DNA from: Thoreauomyces humboldtii
Lineage: Eukaryota; Chytridiomycota; Chytridiomycetes; Spizellomycetales; Powellomycetaceae
NCBI GenBank assembly: GCA_027596035.1
Contig: JADGJA010000049.1
Location: 1 to 56,683, forward strand
DNA length: 56,683 nucleotides
Direction: 5' to 3'
Shown here: positions 20,727-31,368 of the stretch, in pieces
Numbering within the stretch: the first letter of the stretch is position 1
Layout: each line of letters starts with the position of its first letter
Made by a program: the position numbers and the translations under genes
The notes under the pieces: model-generated
Seen by the model: only the letters and a program-made list of their open reading frames with translations
What the model was told of the DNA's origin: nothing
The model's database searches: none

Positions 20727-21848
20727 ATGGTTCCAAAAGTCCGCCGCTTGCTGTCAGAGACAACCCGTCGTCCCAGCCCACGCAACGACAGGATGCCAAC
20801 TCAACAACAACAGGCAGGGTCTGACTGGAACCGTCATCTGGGAGTGGGAGCGACCCTTCTCAGCAACTGGGTAGAGGAGCGAGCTTGCAGGGATAAGGTC
20901 CTCCAGGAACGATCCAATCCTCGCGCTCTTGCTCGCGCCGGCCACGATGTAAGAAACCTTGCAACATGAGAAACAGACTCTTGACAGACCTCATGAAGCT
21001 CACCTTGATGTCATCGTCACAGGGTCTCCTTGAGCATGGAAAGTCAGAGCGGGAACCGCGACCTCTCGCACCCGAGCGGGTCGCAAAACCCGCTCCGCGT
21101 CGCCAAGCGCGGGATGCTCAGCTCCTCCTGGAAGCCCTGTAAAAGTGTCGATGCATTCCTGTCGCCATCCAGAGCCAATGATCGTCTGACCTTCTTCGAT
21201 TCCTGTTTCCCACGTCAGACGAGGAACGGCTGCGGACGAATCGTTCGAGCAAAGGCAGGGAGACGAGTCGCGCGGTGCGGCAGGCTGGTGCTCGACGCAC
21301 CACGCTGATTACGGACAGCCCGGTCCCGAGAGCGGGAGTCTCGATCTCGGAGCCACTCCCCCGTCACCTGTGAGTCAACCATGAAGATCTTGCATCCACT
21401 TGGCCACAGGCTTGACAGCTTTCCCCCGACGGTTCCGCAGGCGGACAGCGCACGCTTCGCCCAGCCGATCACCTTCTGGTCGGACTTTGCTGGTAAACAG
21501 ATGATGCAGGCATACCACAACGAGACTTGCGGCAGGCGTTGACTGTGGTCATGTGTCTTCCGCGTTTCAGTGAAGGGATCTGGAACGACCATCTCATCGA
21601 GTCACACCGGGGCGCTGCAGCGACTCGGAACACCGGAGAACCAGCACAGATCATACGGCTACCAACAAAACCGCTATTCCTTTGAGTCGGGTTACGCACG
21701 GGTCAACGAGCCTCGTGGAGTCGTGGGGCACAGGGCAGGCCAGGAGCACCAACATCACGCTTCCGGTGCCGCCGTGTCGTTCGGCAAGCACGCTGATTTT
21801 AGCACGCCCATCAAAGAGTACGTCAAGGCCGGCGTGAAGGATCTATAA
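20727..21848 (+). CDS. Probable cilia/flagella-associated protein, five exons
   Basis: Exons 20727-20948, 21023-21138, 21219-21369, 21441-21492 and 21571-21848 join in phase with GT-AG borders into one 272-residue protein. Residues about 36-48 read GVGATLLSNWVEERA, which resembles the G.TL.GNW.EER signature of small axonemal microtubule inner proteins such as CFAP68 (C11orf1). The remainder (PADSARFAQPITFWSDFA, RYSFESGYARVNEPRG, SFGKHADFSTPIKEYVKAGV) has the Gly/Pro/Tyr-rich, helix-poor look of such proteins. No catalytic domain or membrane segment is present. A ciliary role would fit a zoosporic fungus, but it rests on a short motif. The start could also be the in-frame Met of MPTQQQQ. Confidence 0.5.
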
Positions 21849-22019
21849 AGAAGCGTCGACACTGGGGGGCGAGCGAGAGGGATGATGCCTATGTTCATTT
21901 GGAAACAAAATGACAATGCACATCGTTCATTCGGCCCCGGCTGCTTCGGATTGCCTGCGTCAACATTTATAAACACGTTGTATTAGACAGGATATGTATC
22001 AGTAGGATCTTGGCTTTCA

Positions 22020-25000
22020 TCAACGTCCTCCGCCCTTCAGAACCGTCGCAATTCTCTCCAGCGCATATGGCTTGCTGGGCAAGTAGGACCCAGCGATCGA
22101 CACCGCAAACGACAGCACCACTACCACTATGTACAGGTTGGTGGGGAACAGAAACGTGAATGGGAGCATCGTGAACAGGTTGAATTGAAGTGCAACGGCG
22201 AGCGCGACAAGAATTCCTACATGGCTCTTGTCAGCTTCAACATGCTCAACGCCGAAAAGACTTTGAGTGTGACAGTTACCGATCAGAGTTCCAAGAATAA
22301 CGCAGGCGGTGATGATGCAGACGGCCTCGTAGATATATACTCGTTGTACGGAGCTGACCGAAAATCCGATGGCGCGCAGGACGCCAAATTCCCACGAGTT
22401 CTCGCGGATGTTGGCGGTGAAGGACAGCCATAGCACGAAGAAGCAAAACACTAGCCCCACCACGGCCACTAAGATGACACAAACTGATTAGTACATTCTT
22501 TCTCACCCAAGTCGCGATCAAGGCATCGCCACGATGATCTCACCGACGTAGAACAGGTACGTGATATAGAGTGCAGACTGCACGGTCGACTGCACCTGGT
22601 CCCTCATCACGTCGACGGTGATCGTATCGTCAGCCAGGACAGCGGTCAGATCGTTGGCGAGTGCAGCGAGGTCCCTATCGCTTGCATCGCTGCTCGTGGC
22701 CACAAGCAGTCGCGCCAATGGGATCGACGTCCCGTTGATCCCAACGTCCGTCCCGGTTACCGTTGCGACTTCCTGCAGGATGTCCGTATAGGCTGCCATG
22801 GACGCGATGATGGGACCCGTTCCCGACGAGATGGCGGGAAACGCCGGGAGACGGGTCAGGATGGCCGCCGGCTTGCAGAGGTAGCGACGGGTGTAAGGAT
22901 TGCTTCCGTCGGCGGTGGCCGAGAACTGCAGTTCGAGATGGAGAAGACTGTCGATCTGAGCGTATAAGGCTTTCGTCATCGATTTAGAAATGAGCACGGG
23001 CATGGCAGAGTGGAAGAGAGCATCTAGGTCGGTGTTCCAGACTGGCTTAAAGGCTGCATTGGCGCTTTCGTTGATCGCTAGTGGGATGAGAGGCTGGATG
23101 GTTTCTGGGACTGCCGCATAGATCATTGGATTGTACTCAGAGGAGAGGGCTTCTACTGCATTGGAATTCTTCACGTCGACGTTGCTATCGATGCTTTGCG
23201 TGGAGTAATAGCGTTGGTAGGTTGCTTGTAAGAAATTTGCTTCTAGTCCATAAAGCGAAGCACTGGTATATGAGAACGGCGCCAGGGAGTTGAGTGTCAC
23301 TGAGTTCATGATGTCAAGGTCTTTGAGGAGGTCGAACTACCGACGTCACGAAGAGTAGTGTAAGCCATTTTCTTCCAAAGTATTCAAGAGAGAATTCGGT
23401 GGATTACCGTGATGAACGTAAAGTCGGTGATAAGATTGCCAGATGCCATTTCTGCAGTGAGAAAGCTACGCAGTCTTGCCTCTGGCAAAGGACTTGTCCA
23501 CGAAGGTGCCGTCACCAGAAGATCAGCCCCTTGATCCCATTCCAGGATTTCGGCGAGAGAGTTAGATTGCAGTCCAAACATGGTGGATGCAAATACGAGG
23601 TAGGCTAGGCAAAGCGTGAAGATTGCTGCGGTCTTGCCGTTCCGCCGGATGTGGGCTGCAAGGTTCTTTTGCACTAGATGCGCCAGCGGCTTGTCTACTC
23701 CACGCACAATGACTCGAGCAATGAGCAGTTCGACCCAGTGCTGTAGGACCTGACCCATCATGATTGCTCCCAGCAGCATCCCTAAGATTGGACACGATTT
23801 GAGATGCCAGCGGTCATAACCCTTTCAGTTAATAGAGCTCACCTAGCAGGATGATGGTCATGATTCTGAAGAACAGTGTCAAATTCTGAAAAACAAAGGC
23901 CAAAGGCACAATGTAGTAAACCAGAAAACCGATGATAATCAACACCAAGGCGAGGGTGATCTCAAGCGCGGACAATCCCAATGCCTCCAGCCGCTCGATG
24001 CGGACATTTGTTTCGTTGATCGTCACTCGAAACACGTCCAGGGCGTCCCGGAGGGTCTTTCCAAGGGCTCTTCTGGTCGCGATAACGGTGCCGAGGAGGG
24101 GCAACAGGATACCGGCGCAAGTCCCGAGCGCAATCGCCGCGGTGCTGAGGATAGCTTCCAAATCCACGCCGGCAAATTGAGCGAGAAAATAGGCTATGGG
24201 CACAAAGGCCACATAGCTCACAAGAAGACCAAAGAGGATGGCTGGAACAGAAAACCATGAGGCCTGCACACGCTCGGAAGTTAGACATGGACGTCGTTGC
24301 AGGGTTTGGAGACGGCCTCATGATTACCTGAAAGAAGAGAAGGTTTATCAGCGCCGGTTGGCGCATTCCTAAGCTTCTTAGCATTCCGTATTCAAATGTC
24401 TTGTCCTCGACGTCCGCGAGAAGTAGCGAGAAGATGAGGAGGACCGCCAACCCGAGCAGGACAATGATGACAGTGATCAGAACCTACACATTCGTTAACG
24501 AGGAGGATAACGCAAAGCTAGCGGCAATACCGCTTACCTCGCTCAAAAATATCTGCATGAACTCTGTTGCCTCCATAGCGGTCAGGAGCACCGCCGTGTA
24601 ATCGACAGTCACGTCCTGTCCCACATAGTTCGCGACACTGTTGGAAAAGCGAACCACATCTGCACGTCTCGAGGCATCGGAAGAAGAGTAAACATTGATG
24701 CGGTCCGTCATCATAGCAATAATGGAGGTTGTGTAGTCCTGAAAGCAGAAAGTGAGCATATGAAAACATGGCAGTGACAACATAAGTACCCACGTTGATG
24801 TTAACAGATGTCAGGTTAGGTAGAGCGCTTGGATTTTGGGCGGAGTACGCCGCCAGCAGCGCACTTGTGGTGGAGGATGAACCACTTGTGGACGAAGAAC
24901 CACTAGCGTAGTTATTCACTAGAATCTGCAAGGCGGCGGCCCCCATGATAGCTACATTGCCCAGTGCCTCCGGGTACTTCCCATATACGGAGTCGATAGC

Positions 25001-26267
25001 ATCCACCACTACCAGTTCTTCGAGTCAGCGCAGCTTACAGTAGCGTTGCGAGCCGAGCCACTCGTCTCACCAGTGAAGTCTAGGGTAATCGTCGTCAAGG
25101 ATTTTGTTACCGCATCCCACGCAGACTGCGAAGTAATGTTAAGTCCGCCGTTAGCATCTACGCGGTTGATTTGGTCAATCTACAGTGGAAGTCTTCGAGT
25201 AAGAGTGGTTCATATCACACCTCTTTGAAAACTGGAGGTTAGTGCATCCTGCTGACTTTGTGGTAATAGCGCCAAAGTCGTATTTGGTATCAAAATCCCT
25301 TGTGCAGGAATTGTCTGACTGAATGGATTTGTCGAGCTAGTCGTTGAATTTGAATCCGACGGTGTCAAGTCTGCTGACGAAAAGGCTGAACCAGTGCCAA
25401 GAGACTGGCGAAGACAGGGTTAATCCGCAGTTCTTCTGAAAGTATGACTTTCCTGACACTGGCTCACCTGTAGAACCTGCGACAGCGAGATCGTAAGCGA
25501 CATTCGCTGCCCCGCGTTCGGCTTGACCTGCATCTTGCGGAGCAGCGATGCTGTGACGGATATCTCTCCTTCTTCAAGCTTGCGATAAGGCCATGTCGCG
25601 CCAAGCCCGATTTTCTGGCGAGACGTGTAAGCTTTGGCAGAATGGCATATAGATCACAGAAGTAAAGTACATACAGCCTCCCAATCCAAATCCATTGCCA
25701 TGACGTATATTGGATTTGCCGCGGATCCGTCCGACTGAATGGTTGCCGGCAGTATCCATCGTGCGGCCGCCCCCGTGGTTAGCGGCGCTGTGGACAACGA
25801 AGCATTGATAGACGTGAAGTTCAAGAGATATGCGGTTTGATCCAGATCTGGCGTCAGGAGCTATGAAGTAGCATGATCAGGAAAGCAATTGATAGCAACA
25901 TCTTGCCGTAACGTTTCTTACTAAATCCCACTGCCCAACCTAGCAGTCCAAACGATGATCAGGAACACAAGTCTTTCCTTTTAATCTTCTTGTAAACTTA
26001 CAGAGTCCTCAGAAAATTTGATGAAAACAATCGAAGCTCGGTCAACTAGATTCTGTATTAGACTGGAATTTTTGATCAAGATTGTTTGCGTGGACAGAAT
26101 TGTCAGTTCATCGAAGCCCCCCACCTCAGAAATGCCACTGTAAGGAAGACGGTCAACCAGCCGATAGAAAAGGAGCGCTTGCTTTTCGCTATGTCTTTCA
26201 GTGCATATTCAGCTCCAATGCGAAATTCTCCTAGCAACTGCCACGGTCTACTGGCAGTTCCCGTCAT
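22020..26267 (-). CDS. FtsX-like (ABC3-type) permease with two permease domains
   Basis: A large multi-exon membrane protein of roughly 1,200 residues. N-terminus: MTGTASRPWQLLGEFRIGAE and one membrane helix (SIGWLTVFLTVAFLS), then an extracellular domain. The first FtsX core holds the hallmark VEDKTFEYGMLRSLGMRQPA flanked by helices. A second half repeats the plan: linker helix LVQKNLAAHIRRNGKTAAIF, ectodomain rich in Ala/Ser/Thr/Asn, and the second core RENSWEFGVLRAIGFSVSSV, ending with two helices and IATVLKGGGR-stop. E-x-G-x-LRA-x-G is the FtsX/MacB signature. Bacterial relatives pair with an ABC ATPase to move lipids or peptides or to transmit force. No ATPase is encoded nearby. Its next neighbour on the same strand is the class C receptor. 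Exon borders in the ectodomains were not all resolved. Confidence 0.8.
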
Positions 26268-26809
26268 GTCGAAGGGGGGGAATGAGAGCGGGTGGATTTG
26301 ACGAGAGCGAACGCGTGAACGCGTGTGTGCGGCGATGTTGGACAGCTCTTTGCTGCGCGATTTTCTCAAATTTTCTCAAATATTCTCAAATTCGCATCGA
26401 CTCTCTGTTGCTGCTGCTCATCGTCGACATGCGAACGGGGGTTGGCGGAGAAGAAGGTCACGATATGGGTCACCAGTGAGCCTGCGGAATTCTCGAACCT
26501 AGCGGATGAGATTGGAAAGCTGGGGTCCCTGGCTAGCTGGCAATGAGCAAGCAGCAGCAAGAGATACTCGTGCCCATTCTTTTCGCAAGATGAATGATCG
26601 GGCCGTCCCTCAAGAGGGCCTCATCAACGATTGGGCAAGATCAGCTGGAGGTACAGAGTGCTCGATGACCAAAGGAAAACTCGTCCACTTCTAGATGCAG
26701 CAGGGGCCGCTCTCGATACTCAAGATTTAACGGGAAGAATCAAGGCGGAACGAGGACCGCGGGATGGGTACTCAAGAATGATAATTGTGAAAAAGAAATG
26801 AGATCGTTT
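26268..26809. other. Intergenic region with short tandem repeat
   Basis: About 540 bases between the receptor stop and the permease start. It contains three to four adjacent units of TTTTCTCAAA at 26361-26395. No gene is supported. Confidence 0.4.
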
Positions 26810-29800
26810 CTATACCAAATCATCTGCCGACGCGCCTATCTCCCGGATAGCATGCCCTTCTGAGAGTGGTCGGCCAACGCTCGGGGTCCTGTCACTCATG
26901 GATGGTCTCCGGACTTCAGACAGAAAAGTGTTCCATCGCAGGAAAGTCTCTCTGTCTTCCATTTGAAGGCTAAGTTGGCGACGGCTGCGCGGCTCCGTCA
27001 GAAAGAAAAGCAGATGTTCAGGGGTACTAGCTGCCTTCCAACCGCTTGGGCCAATAGTGAGAGCTTCCGACAGTTTCTGCAAGATAGCTTATGAGGATTT
27101 CGTTCACATATCCAAAGACAATCGCGCCTACATTGGACCCGGCTTTCTGCAAAATGAGGATGACAGCGGTTCCCGCAGGTAAGACGACGACTGTGGCCAT
27201 GCTCGACTCCCACACGGACATGACTCTCCCTTTGTGAACGGCTACGGGAACGTTTGAATGAACCAGAGCGCCATCGGCCAATTGTTCAGAAACGAGGTTT
27301 AAAACTTTTTTGCGGTCACCAGGAAAGGTGGTACGAGGCGTTTCTTCTGAAGCAGACGTGTTGTTGTTCGCCCGCCTCTTGGCTTTTCGTCGGTCAGTAT
27401 AGGCCTTGGCGAGGCGTGTTGCAAACATGATGATTGGAAGCCCAAGAGCCGCCAGGAGGATGGTGGTGAAGACGAAGCCTGACTTGAAGGTATTCTCAAG
27501 ATTCAGATATCCAGCGGCAAGGGCCAATGCGGAACAGACCAGAATATTATACGATGCGTATGATATAAAGTGCGTTTCCGAGAAATCTTCTTGTAAGTTG
27601 CGATTGAAAAAGCCGATTACCACGTTGAGAATGAGCAACCCAGCGTTGTAGATAATAAGGAGAGCTGAGAATGAGCTTTGAACGATCGGATTCGCTGAGG
27701 CGCAAGCTGGATATTTCTGACCGCTCGCTGACGTCCCAATTACTCTGGTTGGGGCGCTAACTCCTGTCCAGACTGCCAGAAGGAGCCATTCAACCAACAA
27801 AATGTAGCCGAGTTGTCGAGCGAGGTACGGAAAGGTAATCCCTGCTCCTCGCAGTCTCGGATTGGAAAATATTCGATAGATTCGGAAGTTCTTAACAAAA
27901 ACGCATCTGCCAATGGTTAACGTAGTCAGTCAAAGAGCGGCAGGTCTCGATGTGGGGTACGGACTCACCCAACGGCCAAACCGAACCCAGTGGCTAAAAG
28001 CCACAACGAGAATGTACATTTGAGAGTATCCAAATCAAACTGTTGCACGAAAACAAACCCGATGACCAGCAAGCTGCCGAACAAAACGCCGGAGGAAAGT
28101 GGCGGGCTCGCTTTGCGAATGATAGGTTCGGCCCTTCCAACACCGAGGCCAATGCCCAGGAAGACGATGACAACTGCCGAAATGCTGGCCAGCGCGCGAA
28201 TTGCTCCTCGGGATCCAGGTGCGACCGGAGTCCCCTTAAAATAAACTTCACAAGCGGCGACGCCGATCCCGATGCCATCGTCGCAGCCCGCACATTGGAT
28301 GGCGCTCGTTCCCAATGCGTACGTTCCCATGGGGCAGACGGCGCAAGAGGCCGAGCTAGCCGCCTGCGCAAAAGAACCGGGTCCGCAAGGAAGACAGACG
28401 CTCCCCAACATCATCATCCCGGTGATGTTGCTCGGAGTATACCGAGTACCGCCGGAATTGAAGAAATAGCCGGGCGGACAAGAGTACGTTCGGTTGTTGT
28501 TTCCTACTCGAATGACAGTTGTCGATGGAGTGGAAGAACCTTCGAGTTTGATGCCGACCAAGTACATTGCCACAAAACCCTTGGCATAAGGCGTCGTGTC
28601 GACTCCTCCAATCATGGTCCCAGCAGTGATGGCCCCCAAGACTTCGACAGACATTCCGACGCTCGCAACGACCTTTGGCTGCACGACCGGAGGAGACGCC
28701 ACCTCGATCATTGAAAACAACGACCCACACAAGCTGGGCAGTACGCACACAACGCCGTCGTACGTGGCTTCCTGCAGCAGAGTGTCAGGAATGACTATGC
28801 GAAGCTACGGTTCACTTATCCAGAATACCGTAAGTTTTGCATTCAACACAGCCTGAGCATTTTCGAGCGATGTTGGCACCGCAGCTTGCTCTACCGTAGT
28901 GCCTTTGGATGCTAGGTACTCGTCGATGAATCCGGCACAACGTCGGTCATAAGACGGGCCTCCAATGCTCGTGAGCGGGCTGACGCACAGTGGTGCAATG
29001 GAACCGGCCTCAATCATCATTTGCGCGGCCTGTTTGCCAGCCGCATAGTCATCTAGGCCAACGTTCATCGTTACCTATAGGCCAAAAGAAGCTTAGGAAT
29101 CCGTGCGAGGCGATATCAGAAAGTTATAATACTTACGCCGGGCGGTGTGTTCCCAATCGTAACGTTGGGGGCTCCGAGGGCAAAGTACGGTATCTCGGGA
29201 GTCATGCTTGCACACAGAGACCCAGCAGTAGCGACAAAATGTTGATCTAACCAGCTGGTGACCAGGGCCGCCGGGCATTCGTCTGCATTTTCAATGCATC
29301 GAGTGAAGAGAAGCTGAAGTTGCGCAAAGGTTGTGGCATTGTCGAAAAGCGGCGGGGCCGGAATCACTGTAACGTTGTAATTCCATTGCACGGCGGCATC
29401 CAAGAGCCCCTTTATCGACAATTCCGGATCCTGTGCCAAATCGGTTTCGATGCTACCTTGGTGGAATAACACAAAGACCTTGCGAGCAGTCGTCAGATTG
29501 AAAGACACTAGCTGTTCCACAGCAGAGACCTTGTCCGCACGTGCAATAGAGGCCGGCGAAGGGTCTACTATGAATGGACCCGTAGGAACGAACGCGTCAC
29601 TCACGGACTCGTTCAACGAAAGATGGAGAAACATCAGGAGCGGTGACAAAAATCCTGTGCGGTAATCACAATCATCAGAATTGTTTGCACAGGGTTTCAA
29701 TAGCGGGGCTGGATCCACAATGTACCCTGGAGAAAGGGCTGCTGCCCTTCCGCAATGATCATACGTCCGCCGGTGCCGCTGTCCGCCGGTCCGCCGGGGT

Positions 29801-31012
29801 CCGCACCTAGCTGCTCGCGAACTGAGAGATTATAGTCATCGCATCCGATCGTGATGTTGCGAGGGGGAGACATGAGAGTAAGGGCTGCGTTCACGTTCGG
29901 AATCAAAGAGTATTGAGTCAAAAAAAGACCATCGATCTGTGGGTTCTCGTCGAGAAACGTCGCCAATGCTTGCGATTCTGGAGTTTATCTGTATCAGAGG
30001 ATGACAATGAATACCGAGAGGAACCCCTTTCTTACGAGCTACATTAAGAGCAGATGTAACGTCACTGTTGTCAACTTCGACCAGTTGCACTGTGGTCGGC
30101 TGGGTCAGATCCGCGTTGAACACGAGGTTTTGGCCGGTAACCTCATTATAGCCAGCAAGGGCACCGGAGCACCTCTGAACAGCGTAAACGGCCTGTGTTG
30201 TAAATGGTATCAGTAAACAAATGCTCACTTGACACGGAAAGTCACTACATACACCAATGTTCAGTGTGATACAGATAGGGTGAAGCACCCCTGCTTGCGC
30301 CAGCCGTTTTCCGAGAGCAAAACCTCTGTAACTTTGTAAGAAAAAGCGCCTTACCTCGTACGGGTTTGAGTTACTCGTACCCTAGTGTGAGATCTTCTTC
30401 TACGGCACCGAAGGACCCTAAGCCTCTTGTAATTTGGTAGCCCGTATTGTACGTTTCAAGTCCCATCCCCATCGAATTGGCTTGCTTAATGTAAGGAAGG
30501 ATGGTAGCCTGAGGGTTCCGTTCATTAAGTTCCAGGCGTGTTCGTCATCAGACTCCAAGTAAGGCGCACCTCTTCCTGCAGTGGAAATATCATGCCCAAG
30601 CTTCCCACAGCGATTGCTTCGGCCATTTGTTGAGGCTGCGTCCCTTGATTGCCAGGTGAAGTTAGTGGCAGAGTTCCCAGCATGGTGATGTTCAGCAAGC
30701 TGGCAAAACATCGAAAGTTTGAGAAACATTCAATTTACCCCTCATCTGGATCTTCAGGTACTCACTTGGCCGCATTGTGAGCCGCATTTTGAATGACTAT
30801 GAAGAGCGGATCGGTCGCATCCGCGAAGTAGATCATGGACATGTTCATGTCCTGACGATCTACAAATGGCCGTTGATAGACGGCTTCTTGGAGGTTTTGT
30901 GAACATACTGGAAAGGTTCTATCAGTAAAAGGTGTAAAATGGGGAAAGTTAGATTAAGCGTCATACCTGAGAGGCCATAGCTCAATACGACCAGTAGCAT
31001 CCCAAGATGCAT
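26810..31012 (-). CDS. Class C GPCR with tandem periplasmic-binding-protein-like ectodomains
   Basis: Start MHLGMLLVVLSYGLS is a signal peptide. A first type 1 binding-protein (sugar/ribose-like) module follows: DATDPLFIVIQNAAHNAA, QQMAEAIAVGSLGMIFPL, LGKRLAQAGVLHPICI, AVQRCSGALAGYNEVTG, and IDGLFLTQYSLIPNVNAALT. A second module: SIKGLLDAAVQWNYNVTVIP, NVGLDDYAAGKQAAQMMIEA, YDRRCAGFIDEYL. Then a Cys-rich stretch of the GCC2/GCC3 type (CPPGYFF, CLPCGPGSFAQA, CAVCPMGTYALG, CAGCDDG). Seven membrane helices begin with AIRALASISAVVIVFLGIGL and run to GLPIIMFATRLAKAYTDRRK. The cytoplasmic tail resembles a PH domain (VHKGRVMSVWESS to RETFLRWNTFLSEV). Ligand and G-protein are unknown; related receptors occur in chytrids. 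At least ten introns are needed, and several joins in the first module are inferred. Confidence 0.82.
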
Positions 31013-31228
31013 TGCTTTGGGTTGAACCTTGGGTGAATTACAGTGCGAGGATGCCGAGGAAGACTCCGAGTCTTATTCAAAACATGGTGCTGGATCATAA
31101 ACAGAACGTGTCCCAAGATTTGGTAATAGAGGCGGCGGCGGCCGGTTTTGGTTTGGACAGCGTAATCGGACTTGTTGCTTACTCATCATCAGGTCGGGGA
31201 GGAGGGGCAAGGGAGCAAGATGTAGAAT

Positions 31229-31364
31229 GCGAAGGGTGCTCCACCCCCCGGCTGGAATGTAGGATAGATGCATAAATGTTGGCCACTTTTCTTTCCTCAC
31301 CCTCCACAATGCCCCGATCCCAGTTGCGCCTATCATGGGACCCTGCACTATTGCACGAATAGAA
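31229..31364. repeat. Dispersed repeat, copy B
   Basis: It begins GAAGGGTGCTCCACCCCCCG and ends with a block through TCATGGGACCCTGCACTATT, in the same order and spacing as copy A at 18430-18575; the middle is unrelated. It ends about five bases before the intersectin stop codon (minus strand), so it must form the 3' UTR of that gene. Confidence 0.65.
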
Positions 31365-31368
31365 TAGA

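Noticed and set aside
28043..28714. 223-codon plus-strand open frame
   Set aside because: It is antisense to the Cys-rich stalk and first helices of the class C receptor; its composition is typical of a mirror frame.
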